A stretch of 64,000 bases of DNA from an uncultured Eubacteriales bacterium (lineage in GTDB: Bacteria > Bacillota > Clostridia > Christensenellales > Aristaeellaceae): contig CADAPM010000003.1 of NCBI GenBank assembly GCA_902789795.1, forward strand, positions 1-64,000, given 5' to 3'. The notes beneath the pieces are model-generated. The model was not told the origin of the DNA. It did no database searches and saw only the letters and a list, made by a program, of their open reading frames with translations. Made by a program: the position numbers and the translations under genes. This document shows, piece by piece, positions 7,689-16,658 of this stretch (position 1 is its first letter; the number at the start of each line of letters is the position of its first letter).

Positions 7689-7883
7689 TCAGGCTTTCTT
7701 TTCTTCAGCGTTGATCTCGATGACCTGCTTGCCATCATAGTAGCCGCAATGCTTGCAAACGCGATGCGCCAGGCGATACTTGTGGCACTGCTTGCACACT
7801 ACGATCGCGGGCTGAGAGAGCTTCCAGTTAGCGCGACGGCTGCGGCCGCGAGCCTTTGATACTTTTCCCTTCGGGACTGCCAT
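7689..7883 (-). CDS. rpmF: 50S ribosomal protein L32
   Basis: 64-aa L32. The N terminus MAVPKGKVSKARGRSRRA and a zinc ribbon CKQC...CKHC (about residues 30-46) are typical of the zinc-binding form. It follows yceD by two bases, the conserved yceD-rpmF order, and GGAGGTG precedes the ATG. The four-cysteine (C+) form depends on zinc. Confidence 0.97.
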   Translation of the reverse strand: MAVPKGKVSKARGRSRRANWKLSQPAIVVCKQCHKYRLAHRVCKHCGYYDGKQVIEINAEEKKA

Positions 7884-7885
7884 GT

Positions 7886-8413
7886 TTACACCTCCTGATC
7901 CTTAGTCAGCAATTGCTGCAATGCCGAAAAAGGATGCTCCATGGGCGTTTCCTTCTGGCAAGCGCGCGATTCATCACCGACGTCTTCCTCGTCGGATCCT
8001 TCTGAGCAGCTTTCACATTCGAAGCGCATCGGCAGTTCCAGCACCGTCAGCGTCAGCGCCAGCTGTGCCAGATCGATCTCCTTGCCTTCGAAGGTCATCC
8101 GCTCATCGTCATCCACCGCCTGCTGGGTCTGGCGGGTCATGCGGTCCAGATGAAGAAAGACTTCGGAGAATTCCTTCGTCACCGGATACCTGACCTCGTT
8201 CAGGCAGAACGCGCAGTTGCCCTGCGCCGTCACCTCCAGCGTGCCCGTCAGGTACAGGGTGCTCCCCTCAAGCAGGAAGTCCCCCGTCATCACGGCAGGC
8301 TGCGGAAAAGTGACCGTCTCCCCGAAGATCAGCTGGGGCGGGATCGGCTCCTCATGGCGGAAAGCGATACGCTCACCTGGCTGTAAAAACGCCTGGGATA
8401 CATCCAGTACCAT
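7886..8413 (-). CDS. yceD: YceD/DUF177 family protein
   Basis: 175-aa protein of the DUF177 family, linked by conserved position to rpmF and, in several bacteria and plants, to 23S rRNA accumulation. It contains the CAFCLNEVRYPV segment and a C-terminal CESCSEGSDEED cluster; the paired cysteines suggest metal binding. The start at 8413 is supported by GGAGGGAAGTT before ATG; the longer frame overlaps the promoter. A near-perfect promoter lies just upstream. Confidence 0.85.
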   Translation of the reverse strand: MVLDVSQAFLQPGERIAFRHEEPIPPQLIFGETVTFPQPAVMTGDFLLEGSTLYLTGTLEVTAQGNCAFCLNEVRYPVTKEFSEVFLHLDRMTRQTQQAVDDDERMTFEGKEIDLAQLALTLTVLELPMRFECESCSEGSDEEDVGDESRACQKETPMEHPFSALQQLLTKDQEV

Positions 8414-8441
8414 AACTTCCCTCCAATCGTGACCGTTCTTT

Positions 8442-8470
8442 ATTATACGACAAGGCAATTTTCTTGTCAA
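8442..8470 (-). promoter_or_regulatory. Consensus sigma-70 promoter of yceD-rpmF
   Basis: TTGACA (8465-8470) and TATAAT (8442-8447) on the minus strand are both perfect, separated by 17 bases. It should be a strong housekeeping promoter for yceD, rpmF and, by read-through to the T-box, valS-rsmH. Confidence 0.92.
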
Positions 8471-8531
8471 TCAGTATTTTTTTGACTTTTCGCTGTCAAA
8501 ATGACCTGCAAAACCGATCAAACGAAATGGA

Positions 8532-11450
8532 TCAGTACCCCGCCATTGCCCTCTGCACCGTGTTCATGGCCTCGGTCAACATTTCGGTGGTCGTGCCGCT
8601 GCCGATCAGGGCGCTCAGCTGGCCGCAGGCGGCGGCCAGGTTCTCGTAGGAGGCGGAGCCGGGCTCCATCCAGCCGAGCTGCTGGTAGCCCTCGTTCAGC
8701 ACCTGCTGAGCGGAATCCACCAGGGCCTGGGGAGCGAGATACTCATTCCATATGCTCTGATCGGGGCCGTCCGTCTGGCTGTCCTGCCAGGGGTCCGTAT
8801 AGGCGGGATCGGTATAGCCTTGGCCGCCCTGGTCGGGAGTGGCGTAGGGATCGCTCCAGCTGTTCCAGTCCGCATAGGGGTCCGTATAGTCCGCCGGAGA
8901 AGTATGCCAGGTGCAGACCGCGCCGTTCAGGATCGAGGTGCCCAGATAGCGGGTCAGCACTTCCTGGTATTCGGTATTCAGGAACCGGGTCAGCGGATGC
9001 CCCACCGGCAGGGAGACGACGCCCCGGGTCTCGGTGTTCGCGCAGTAGGGGCCGGCCACCATGCCGGAATCGGCGCAGACCGTCTGCTGGATGTGCATAT
9101 CGCAGTACTGGGTCGGCACGGCATGGGAGGGCCACCAGCCCGTCTCCACGCCGTCGTCCTGGCAGGCCTCGGTGGCCAGTTTGCCGGAATACTTGCAGGT
9201 GGTCACCTGGGTGAGGCCGTACTCCCGGGCGCTGCCGCTCAGGATGTCGCGGTTGGAGAGGCCCTTCTGCTTGTGGATGCGGCTCATGAAGGTCTGCCAC
9301 AGGGCCGCGGCGCTGTTGCCGCCCGTGGTCTTGCTGGACAGGGATTTGTAATTGTCGTGCCCGATCCAGACGGTGCCGCAGTACCAGCCGGTCATGCCGG
9401 CGAAGAACACGCCCTTCTGGTCCGAGTTGGTGCCCGTCTTGCCCGCCACCGTCTGGCCCGAGATCTTAGCCGCCGTGCCGGTGCCGCGGGAGACCACGTC
9501 CTTCATCATGTCCACAGTCAGCCAGGCAGTGGACGGGGAGAACACCTGGCGCTCCACCTGGTTGAGGCCGCCGTCGTACAGGGAATGCTTTTCGGAGTCG
9601 AAGATCCCCTTGAAGGTGATGGGCGATTTGTAGACGCCGCCGTTGCCCAGGGTGCCGTAGGCCATGGCCATTTCGATGGGCGTGATACCGCTGGAACCCA
9701 GGGCCAGGCCGAAGGGCGTCTTGTTGATGTGATCCGGCGAAACGCCCAGCCGGAGCAGGAAGTCATAGGACCGCTCCACGCCCACGAAGTTCATGAGCGC
9801 GTAGGCCGCCGCCGTGTTGTGGCTGTGGGTCATGGCGGCGCGGATGGTCTCAAAGCCGTTATAGGTGTTGGAGGAGTAATTTCGGGGCCAGGTGTCTTCA
9901 CCCTTATTCCCCTTCCATCCGGTGATGGGCAGGGGCATGTTGTATACGATCTCCTTGTCCCCGTGCCCCATTTCGATGGCCGGGGCGTAGACGGACAAGG
10001 GCTTGATGGCCGAGCCCACCGGCATGTTCATGTCCGCCGCCCGGTTCAAAGTCAGGCGCTGGGTCGGCTTGGTGCGGCTGCCCACGATGGCCTTGACCTC
10101 GCCGGTGCGGTAGTCCGTCACCACCGCCGCCACCTGGGGCTGGATGATCTCCTCATAGGTGCCGTCCGAGTTCCGGGCGCGGTAGACACTGTCCGCCGTG
10201 TCGTTCAGGGCGGGGTACTTCGTGTAATTGTAGACCGTATCCTCCAGGATCTCCTGGATCTCCGTGTCCAGCGCCAGGAACACCTGATAGCCGCCGGTCC
10301 GGAGCTCGTTGTCCATGCGGATGCGGTTCTGGGCGGTGTTCTCCAGCTTGTTGAGCCTGAGCAGGGCCTGGATCACGTCGCGCAGGGCGTACTCCACATA
10401 GTGGGTATAGGGGTAGATCTCGTTGGATTCGGGCGAGGTCTCCAGGATGCGCGCCGTCTGCGGGTCCAGGGCCTCCTCATACTCCCGGCGGGTGATCAGC
10501 TGGCCTTCGTACATGCAGCGCAGCACATAGTCCGTACGGTTGTTGGTGATGGCGCGGTAGTCCGTCACGTCGCTCTGCCGCAGGTAGTAATTCCGCCGCG
10601 GATTGTAATAGTACGGGTTCGTGGTCAGGCCGGCCAGGATGGCACATTCGCGAAGGGTCAGGCTGCTTAAGTCTTCCTTTCCGAAATAGCCGTAGGCCGC
10701 CGTCTTTACGCCGTAATAGTTTTCGCCCAGGTAGATGGTGTTCAAATAGCTTTCCAGGATCTGGTCCTTGGTGTAGCGCGCCTCCAGCTGCATGGCCAGG
10801 TAGGCCTCCTGGATCTTGCGCTTGTAGCTCTGCTCGCTGGACAAGAGGGTGTTTTTGATCAGCTGCTGGGTGATGGTGGAGCCGCCCTGCTGGCTGCCGG
10901 AGGTGAAATTGCGCAAAAACGCGCCGGCGATGCGCTTCAGGTCCACGCCGTTATGGGTATAAAAGCGCGAATCCTCCACGGCGATAAAGGCGTTGCGCAG
11001 CTGCTGGGGCATGGTGTCGATGGAGACCATGACCCGGTTTTCCGTGCCCTTGTAGTCCGTGATCAGGTTGCCCTGGGCGTCGTAGATGAAGGAGGTCTGG
11101 GCCTGCTCGTCGATCAGCGTCAGGTCCAGCTCCGGCGCGGTATCCATATACGCCCGGGCGATGCCCACCACCGCGCCGACGCCCGCCAGCCCGGCCAGGA
11201 TGACCGCCAGCATGAGCATCCGGCAGGCGGCCACCACTACCGCGAGGATGAAAGAAGGCTTGCGGTCCCGGGGCTTGAAGATGGTGCGCCCCGCCGGGAG
11301 CGCAGACCCGTCCGCGGCGGCCCCATCCTCCGCGTCTGCCGCGTCCATGGTCCCGTCGTCGTATTCCTCGAGGTATTCCTCGTAATATTCGTTGATCGGC
11401 AGCTCTTCCACAGACTGCCGGGGCGTTTTGTCCGTACTGCTCTGTTTCAA
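8532..11450 (-). CDS. Class A penicillin-binding protein (transglycosylase/transpeptidase)
   Basis: 972-aa bifunctional PBP that polymerises and cross-links peptidoglycan outside the membrane. A cytoplasmic acidic tail (1-75) and one membrane span (about 78-105) precede the GT51 domain: EDSRFYTHNGVDLKRI near 158, then GSQQGGSTITQQLIKNTLL. The transpeptidase has SAIK near residue 480, SHN in the TRAAMTHSHNTAA region and KTGT near 671. The last roughly 170 residues are rich in Asp, Tyr, Pro and Gln (DYTDPYADW, YTDPAYTDPW) and then helical; such tails are seen in Clostridia PBP1-type proteins. The start appears to be TTG at 11450 with AAGGGGG upstream. It follows a secreted Cys-peptidase-like gene by 16 bases. 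Confidence 0.95.
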   Translation of the reverse strand: MKQSSTDKTPRQSVEELPINEYYEEYLEEYDDGTMDAADAEDGAAADGSALPAGRTIFKPRDRKPSFILAVVVAACRMLMLAVILAGLAGVGAVVGIARAYMDTAPELDLTLIDEQAQTSFIYDAQGNLITDYKGTENRVMVSIDTMPQQLRNAFIAVEDSRFYTHNGVDLKRIAGAFLRNFTSGSQQGGSTITQQLIKNTLLSSEQSYKRKIQEAYLAMQLEARYTKDQILESYLNTIYLGENYYGVKTAAYGYFGKEDLSSLTLRECAILAGLTTNPYYYNPRRNYYLRQSDVTDYRAITNNRTDYVLRCMYEGQLITRREYEEALDPQTARILETSPESNEIYPYTHYVEYALRDVIQALLRLNKLENTAQNRIRMDNELRTGGYQVFLALDTEIQEILEDTVYNYTKYPALNDTADSVYRARNSDGTYEEIIQPQVAAVVTDYRTGEVKAIVGSRTKPTQRLTLNRAADMNMPVGSAIKPLSVYAPAIEMGHGDKEIVYNMPLPITGWKGNKGEDTWPRNYSSNTYNGFETIRAAMTHSHNTAAAYALMNFVGVERSYDFLLRLGVSPDHINKTPFGLALGSSGITPIEMAMAYGTLGNGGVYKSPITFKGIFDSEKHSLYDGGLNQVERQVFSPSTAWLTVDMMKDVVSRGTGTAAKISGQTVAGKTGTNSDQKGVFFAGMTGWYCGTVWIGHDNYKSLSSKTTGGNSAAALWQTFMSRIHKQKGLSNRDILSGSAREYGLTQVTTCKYSGKLATEACQDDGVETGWWPSHAVPTQYCDMHIQQTVCADSGMVAGPYCANTETRGVVSLPVGHPLTRFLNTEYQEVLTRYLGTSILNGAVCTWHTSPADYTDPYADWNSWSDPYATPDQGGQGYTDPAYTDPWQDSQTDGPDQSIWNEYLAPQALVDSAQQVLNEGYQQLGWMEPGSASYENLAAACGQLSALIGSGTTTEMLTEAMNTVQRAMAGY

Positions 11451-11466
11451 AGGAGCCCCCTTGCTG

Positions 11467-12270
11467 TCAGTTTGCGTAGGCCCAGCGGCAGGATACCGCG
11501 TAATCCATCAGCAGCATCGCAATGTCGCCGCCTTCGGCCTTCACCTTGTCCAGCCGCCTCTGGCCGATGATCGACGCCGGCAGGCTCGACTCGCTCATGC
11601 GGATGCAGACACCTTCCGGGGCAGGCACCGAGGAATCGTTGATCAGCAGGTCCGTGATCTGCCCGTCCCGCTCGATGTAGCCCACCATGACCACCGCGTG
11701 GCGGTGGGTGCCGCTGCCGTTCAGGCGGCCGCTGGAATTAAAGTGGATCATCAGGCCGCCGTCGGCGGACCGGGTGCGGAACACCTCGGTGATATGCTCC
11801 ATTTTCCGCGCGCGCCGCTCCTCGGCCCCGATGCCCTTGTTTTTCAGGTTGTTCCCGTACTGCGCCAGGTTTTCGGTCTGCACGCTGACGCCGAAGGCGG
11901 AGGCCACCTTGCCCCAGGAGACGAAAGGCGTCCAGCGCCGGGCATCCTTGATATCCCGGTTGTTGGCCTTTGCCACCTGCTGCCCGGTCACGATCTCGCC
12001 GCGCAGGTTGCTGATGAGCACCGCCCCGCAGTGCAGGGCGCAGGACCCGTTCAGCGGGCGGCCCGTGGTGCCCTTATAGATGGTCTCCCCGGAATAATAG
12101 GTGCGGTCCAGCAGCAGCACGGCCGTCTCCCCCTCCCGCTCGCCGATCAGGGGTTTCAGGTCGTAAAACCCGTCCATTTTCGCCTCTTCGGCCATGGCGG
12201 CGGGGGTAAGCAGCGTAACCAGCATCAGCGCCGCCAAAACCCGCGCAAAAAGCACTTTCAGTCTATCCAA
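11467..12270 (-). CDS. Secreted papain/C39-like cysteine peptidase-family protein
   Basis: 267-aa exported protein. A signal peptide (MDRLKVLFARVLAALMLVTLL...AMA) is followed by a domain with NGSCALHCGAVLISNL (possible nucleophile Cys) and THRHAVVMVGYIERDG (possible catalytic His), then LLINDSSV. The Cys-helix, His-strand and Asn/Asp order is that of C39/papain-like folds. The start is uncertain: TTG at 12270 has GAGGA seven bases upstream and gives a proper signal peptide, whereas ATG at 12291 would add acidic residues. It lies between ybaK (upstream) and the PBP gene (16 bases downstream), suggesting a cell-envelope role. No substrate can be named. Confidence 0.65.
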   Translation of the reverse strand: MDRLKVLFARVLAALMLVTLLTPAAMAEEAKMDGFYDLKPLIGEREGETAVLLLDRTYYSGETIYKGTTGRPLNGSCALHCGAVLISNLRGEIVTGQQVAKANNRDIKDARRWTPFVSWGKVASAFGVSVQTENLAQYGNNLKNKGIGAEERRARKMEHITEVFRTRSADGGLMIHFNSSGRLNGSGTHRHAVVMVGYIERDGQITDLLINDSSVPAPEGVCIRMSESSLPASIIGQRRLDKVKAEGGDIAMLLMDYAVSCRWAYAN

Positions 12271-12280
12271 TCCGTTATCC

Positions 12281-12760
12281 TCACACTTCATCCCGCCAGG
12301 CCTTGCACACATCCACCCAGCCCAGGGCCTGGGATGCGCGCTCCAGTTCCTCCAGGGTCAGCTCGATGGCGCTGTTGCTGCTGCCGCAGGCCGGGAACAC
12401 CGTATCGAAGCGCCTGAGCGATTCATCCAGGTACACCCGCACCCCGTCGCGGACCGCAAAGGGGCAGACGCCGCCCACCGCGTGGCCGATCAGCGCCAGG
12501 GTATCCTCCGGTGAGAGCATTTTCGCCTTGGTATTGAACTGGGCCTTGTAGCGCGGGTTGTCGATCTTCGCGTCCCCGGCCGCCACCACCAGCACCGGCC
12601 CGTCAGGGGTCAGGAGCGCCAGGGATTTCGCGATCCTGCATGGCTCGCAGTTAAGGGCCTGGGCCGCCAGCTCTACCGTCGCGCTGGAGACGTCAAATTC
12701 CTGAACCTTTTGCGAAAGCCCGTAGGCCGCAAGGTATTCCTTCACTTCGGCAACAGACAT
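12281..12760 (-). CDS. ybaK: YbaK/ProX-type Cys-tRNA(Pro)/aminoacyl-tRNA deacylase
   Basis: 159-aa YbaK/EbsC-family protein, which hydrolyses mischarged tRNA (Cys- or Ala-tRNA-Pro). Family signatures are AKSLALLTPDGPVLVVAAGD, the Lys of the conserved AxxK area, GHAVGGVCPFA and the C-terminal VFPACGSSNSAIELTLEEL. Length is normal. The ATG at 12760 has TTGGAGG six bases before it. It ends inside the possible longer start of the next gene, consistent with translational coupling. Confidence 0.9.
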   Translation of the reverse strand: MSVAEVKEYLAAYGLSQKVQEFDVSSATVELAAQALNCEPCRIAKSLALLTPDGPVLVVAAGDAKIDNPRYKAQFNTKAKMLSPEDTLALIGHAVGGVCPFAVRDGVRVYLDESLRRFDTVFPACGSSNSAIELTLEELERASQALGWVDVCKAWRDEV

Positions 12761-12817
12761 GTTCATCCTCCAAGCTCAGCGGATTCCAGATGATTCTATT
12801 ACAAAACGGAGTCTCTG

Positions 12818-14359
12818 TCAAACCGCCTGTCTGCGCAGGACGTCCTCCAGCAGGTCGATCACCTCGCCGATGAGCGCAGACCGATCTCCATACCGCGCCT
12901 GGGCATCCTCCCCCGCCAGACCCAGCAAGAGCGAAGCGAGGGCCGTCCGGCACAGCAGGCGTTCCGGCTCCGGACGCTCCGGGCAAACCCAGGGGTCCGC
13001 GCACAGCGCTGCCAGGATGCCCGTGAGCGCGTCACCGCTGCCGCCCTTGGCCAGCACGGGCGCGCCGTGGCGCTGGAAGATCAGCCGCTCCCCGTCGGAG
13101 ATCAGGCTGACCCGCCCCTTCAGCAGCGTTACAGCGCCGTACTGCCGGGCGAGCTTCCTGACCGCGTCCGCGGGGTCTTTGAGGATCTGCTCGGTGGTCG
13201 TATGCAAGAGCCGTGCTGCTTCGCCCGGGTGGGGCGTCAGCACCGTCCGCTCCGGCAGCGGGAACCCGGCTTCGGCCAGCAGGTTCAGCGCGTCGGCGTC
13301 CAGCACCGTGACGCCCTTTTCCCGCTCGAGCAAGGATGTGAGCCGCTTCAGCGTCCCGGGCTCTGTCCCCAGCCCGCAGCCGGCCGCCAGCACATCGTGG
13401 GCGGGGATCCGGTCGTCGAGGGTCTCGGCGGGCACGCACATGGCGTTGGGCACCAGGCTCTGCAATATCGGGATGATCTCCCGGGGGCAGGCCACCGTGA
13501 CCAGCCCCGCCCCGGCCCGGAGGGCGGCCTTGGCGGCCATCGCCGCCGCGCCCGCCATGCCCAGGGAGCCCATGTACAGGAGCACCCGGCCCGCGCTGCC
13601 CTTGTGGGCATTCAGCGGGCGCTTGCCGATCCAGGAGAGCGCGCCGGGGGTGATGAGCTTCATGCCGGTCTCCGGCACAGTCAGGGGCAGCGCGATGGGG
13701 GCGAGGGACACTTCTCCCACGCACTCCGGCGCAGGGGTCAGCAAAAGCCCCGACTTCCAGCTCCCCAGCGTCACCGTGTGGGTAGCCCGGATGCACGCCG
13801 GCGCGTCCCCGACATAAGCCACGGAGCCGTCCAGGCTGTTCATGCCCGAGGGCACATCCACGGACAGCACGACCCGGGCATCCAGGCGGTTGATCAGCCC
13901 GATCACCCGCTGGTACAGGGCTGTCGGCGTCCCGCGGTAGCCCGTGCCGAACAAGGCGTCCACCACGCAGTCAGGGGCGAAGGCAATGATCCTGTTTTCC
14001 CAGGCTGCCGCGTCGTCCTCCGGCAGCCAGGTGAAGGCCTGACCGCCCAGGGCCTCATAGTATGCGCGCATGGTCTTGGCGCTGTCGGTGGCCGGCTCCT
14101 TGACGCTTATCAGCAGCGTTTCAAACCCGTCCCGAAGCAGCAGCCGCGCCAGCGCGGCCCCGTCTCCCCCGTTGTTTCCCGCACCGCAGAGCACCAGCAC
14201 CTTCCGGCAATGCCGCTCCCCGAGCAGCGGGCACAGGCGGGCATAGACGGCCCTGGCCGCGTCCTCCATCAGCAAGAGCGGGTCCACACCGGACCCAAAG
14301 GCCGACTGCTCCCAGGCCCGCATCTGTTCGGGCGTCAATACCGCTTCAAAGGCTTCCAT
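12818..14359 (-). CDS. nnr: Bifunctional NAD(P)H-hydrate epimerase/dehydratase
   Basis: 513-aa fusion of the YjeF_N epimerase (about 1-215; GAGNNGGDGAALARLLL, VDALFGTGYRG) and the ADP/ATP-dependent carbohydrate-kinase-like dehydratase (about 225-510; GSLGMAGAAAMAAKAALRAGAGLV, TPHPGEAARLL, GGSGDALTGILAALCA). It repairs hydrated NADH and NADPH. The start at 14359 has AAAGGAATGAG upstream. It follows acpS by six bases, a very common pair in Firmicutes. Confidence 0.95.
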   Translation of the reverse strand: MEAFEAVLTPEQMRAWEQSAFGSGVDPLLLMEDAARAVYARLCPLLGERHCRKVLVLCGAGNNGGDGAALARLLLRDGFETLLISVKEPATDSAKTMRAYYEALGGQAFTWLPEDDAAAWENRIIAFAPDCVVDALFGTGYRGTPTALYQRVIGLINRLDARVVLSVDVPSGMNSLDGSVAYVGDAPACIRATHTVTLGSWKSGLLLTPAPECVGEVSLAPIALPLTVPETGMKLITPGALSWIGKRPLNAHKGSAGRVLLYMGSLGMAGAAAMAAKAALRAGAGLVTVACPREIIPILQSLVPNAMCVPAETLDDRIPAHDVLAAGCGLGTEPGTLKRLTSLLEREKGVTVLDADALNLLAEAGFPLPERTVLTPHPGEAARLLHTTTEQILKDPADAVRKLARQYGAVTLLKGRVSLISDGERLIFQRHGAPVLAKGGSGDALTGILAALCADPWVCPERPEPERLLCRTALASLLLGLAGEDAQARYGDRSALIGEVIDLLEDVLRRQAV

Positions 14360-14365
14360 ATCCGC

Positions 14366-14743
14366 TCATTCCTTTCCCTGTCCGGGTTCGCCCTCCAGGA
14401 TGCACACCGCCGCCGCTACGCCGCCGTCGTGGGAGATGCTCAGGTGCGCCGTGACCGAGAGCTCCCCATAGGCCCCGCTCAGGCGGTAGCAGGGCTGGCC
14501 GCCGGGGGTGTGGAGCACTTCGATCCGATCGAGGCCCAGGCTGTCGATGCCTGTGCCTCGGGCCTTCAGGAAGGCCTCCTTCGCGGCGTACATGCCCGCG
14601 GCGCTCTGGGCGGCCGTGCCGCCCTTGCTCTCAAGGTAGGCCCGCTCCTCCTCGGAAAAGACGCGCTCCAAAAAACGCGGATGGCGGATCGCCTCCGCCA
14701 TCCGTGATATCTGACAGATATCCAGCCCCACGCCCAGGATCAT
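14366..14743 (-). CDS. acpS: Holo-[acyl-carrier-protein] synthase
   Basis: 125-aa phosphopantetheinyl transferase that moves the 4'-phosphopantetheine of CoA onto ACP. Mg-binding residues are visible in GVGLDICQISRM (Asp near residue 8) and AAKEAFLKARGTG (Glu near 57). SVTAHLSISHDGGVAAAV is the usual C-terminal signature. Length is typical. Its ATG overlaps the stop codon of the P1 peptidase gene by four bases, so they are coupled. Confidence 0.95.
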   Translation of the reverse strand: MILGVGLDICQISRMAEAIRHPRFLERVFSEEERAYLESKGGTAAQSAAGMYAAKEAFLKARGTGIDSLGLDRIEVLHTPGGQPCYRLSGAYGELSVTAHLSISHDGGVAAAVCILEGEPGQGKE

Positions 14744-15690
14744 CGTTTCCCCGCCTCAATGGCGTTGGCGATGGCCCGCGCCGTCACTTCCGCTGCCGCC
14801 GCGCAGAGCTTCACAAAGTTGACCTCCCGGTCCACCTGGCCGGTGGCCAGGGCGAACAGGGTGTCGCCGTCCATCTGGGTATGCACCGGACGGATGGTCC
14901 GAGCCAGGCCGTCGTGGGCCACGTCCGCCAGGCGGTTCGCCTGCGCCTTGTCCAGGCGGCAGTCCACCGCCACCACGCCGATGGTGGTATTCGAGCCCGG
15001 CGCGGGGATGCGGATCTGCTGCGGCGCGGGCGCGTGCCCCCACAAGAGCCCCTCCGCGGGGATCGCCGTGCCGTCCGGCATGTGCGCGCAGCCGATGAGC
15101 TCGCCCGAGCGGGGCTCGAACACATCGCCCACCGCATTGACCGCCACGATAGCGCCTACTGTTACGCCCTCCTGCAGGGTGATGGAGGCGCTGCCGATGC
15201 CGCTGTCCTGGGGCACAGCGCCGGGCACCAGCTTGCCCACCGTCGCGCCGCAGCCCGCGCCGTGACGGCCCTGCAGCATCTGCTTCTGGGCCGACATGCA
15301 GGCTGTGCGGCCCATGGCCGCGTCCGGGCGCACCGAGCCGTCGCCCACGCCCAGGTCATACAGCACCGCCGCCGGTACGATGGGCACCCGCTGGTCGCCC
15401 ATCTCCAGGCCGATACCGGCCTGCTCCAGATAGCGCATAACGCCGTCCGCCGCCGCCAGGCCGTAGGCCGAGCCTCCGGCCAGCACCACCGCGTGCACAC
15501 GCTCCACCAGGTTGCCGGGCCTCAGCAGGTCCGTCTCCCGGGTGCCCGGCGCGGCGCCGCGCACGGAGCAGCCGCCCACCGCGCCGTCCTTGCGGCACAG
15601 CACCACGGTCACACCGGTGCGCGCAGATTCATTTTCCGCCTGCCCCACCCGGATGCCGTGCACCCGGGTAATATCTCCAGAATACAGCAT
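14740..15690 (-). CDS. P1 (DmpA/S58-like) family peptidase
   Basis: 316-aa Ntn-hydrolase-like protein of the P1/S58 family (beta-peptidyl aminopeptidases and relatives), which cleave themselves to activate. Signatures are the N terminus ITRVHGIRVGQAE, VHAVVLAGGSAYGLAAADGV, GAGCGATVGKL and VGAIVAVNAVGDV. The nucleophile should be the Ser/Thr of the GATVG or nearby loop, which I cannot fix without alignment. No signal peptide is present. It lies in an operon with a hydrolase gene upstream and acpS downstream. The natural substrate is unknown. Confidence 0.85.
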   Translation of the reverse strand: MLYSGDITRVHGIRVGQAENESARTGVTVVLCRKDGAVGGCSVRGAAPGTRETDLLRPGNLVERVHAVVLAGGSAYGLAAADGVMRYLEQAGIGLEMGDQRVPIVPAAVLYDLGVGDGSVRPDAAMGRTACMSAQKQMLQGRHGAGCGATVGKLVPGAVPQDSGIGSASITLQEGVTVGAIVAVNAVGDVFEPRSGELIGCAHMPDGTAIPAEGLLWGHAPAPQQIRIPAPGSNTTIGVVAVDCRLDKAQANRLADVAHDGLARTIRPVHTQMDGDTLFALATGQVDREVNFVKLCAAAAEVTARAIANAIEAGKR

Positions 15691-15702
15691 ATTCCGCTCC
15701 TG

Positions 15703-16626
15703 TCAGTAAAGTTTGCGCATCGTCTGTTCCAGCCATGCGGCGAGATCCGCGATGACCTCGTCCCGGTTCATCTCGTTGAACAGCTCGTGCCGCGCGTTGT
15801 GATACAGCTTCACGGTCACGTCCTTGAGCCCGGCCTTTTTGAACTGGTCCGCCACGGTCAGCACACCCTTGCTCATGCTCCCCACCGGATCGCTGTCGCC
15901 GGAGATGAAGCAGATGGGCATATCCACGTTCACGTGCTCCAGGCCCTCCAGCCTGGTGAGGCCCAGGAGGCCCGTGAACAGGTCGTGGAAGGCGCGGCCC
16001 GTGAACACAAAGCCGCACAGGGGGTCCGCGACGTACTTATCCACTTCCGCCTTGTCCCGGCTCAGCCAGTCAAAGGGCGTCCGGGCAGGCTGGAAGGGCT
16101 TGTTATTGCCGGAGAAGGCGATCTTGTCGATCTGCGGGGCCGGCTTATCGGGCTTCGCAAACCGCGCCATGGCGAGACCCGCCAGGCACAGGGCCTTGGG
16201 GTGCCAGCCCGTGCCGGAAATGATCAGCGCGTCCGGCTCGCCTGGATAGCGCATGATGTAGTCCCGGGCCAGGAACGAGCCCATGGAATGACCCAACAGT
16301 ACCAGCGGGATGCCCGGGAAGCGCTTCCTCAGGTACTCGCTGACCGCGTGCCCGTCCTCCACGATCTTGCGCCAGCCGTCGGTCGGGTAGAAGTAGCCCA
16401 GCTGGTCCTTCGGCGTGTCGGGGCCGTGGCCCTTGTGGTTGTGCCCGGCCACCGCGTAGCCGCGGCGGGCCAGCTCCCGGGCGGTGCGGTCATAGCGCTC
16501 AATGTGCTCGGCCATGCCGTGGAAGATCTGGATGACCGCCCGCGGCGCCGTTTCCGGCAGCCAGACGGACACCTGCGCATCGGGGCGGTTCGGGGTCGCC
16601 ACCGTGACCCATTCTCTGTCAGCCAT
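15703..16626 (-). CDS. Lysophospholipase-like alpha/beta hydrolase
   Basis: 307-aa cytoplasmic hydrolase of the serine aminopeptidase/monoacylglycerol lipase type. The nucleophile elbow is LLGHSMGSF, the oxyanion loop FHGMAEHIERY, the acid FISGDSDPVG and the catalytic His in YHNARHELFNEM. The start at 16626 has AGGAGGCAGAATC upstream; the longer frame has none. It sits between trpS and the P1 peptidase gene with short gaps, so a shared transcript is likely, but a link in function is not obvious. Confidence 0.85.
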   Translation of the reverse strand: MADREWVTVATPNRPDAQVSVWLPETAPRAVIQIFHGMAEHIERYDRTARELARRGYAVAGHNHKGHGPDTPKDQLGYFYPTDGWRKIVEDGHAVSEYLRKRFPGIPLVLLGHSMGSFLARDYIMRYPGEPDALIISGTGWHPKALCLAGLAMARFAKPDKPAPQIDKIAFSGNNKPFQPARTPFDWLSRDKAEVDKYVADPLCGFVFTGRAFHDLFTGLLGLTRLEGLEHVNVDMPICFISGDSDPVGSMSKGVLTVADQFKKAGLKDVTVKLYHNARHELFNEMNRDEVIADLAAWLEQTMRKLY

Positions 16627-16658
16627 GATTCTGCCTCCTGACTGTTTTACCCCAAGGA

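Noticed and set aside
8820..10670. 616-codon plus-strand frame opposite the penicillin-binding protein
   Set aside because: Antisense shadow of a well-identified gene; low-complexity HGGAVR-rich translation.
13067..16641. Long plus-strand frames opposite nnr, acpS and the P1 peptidase
   Set aside because: High-GC antisense frames without start sites; real genes on the minus strand carry full family motifs.
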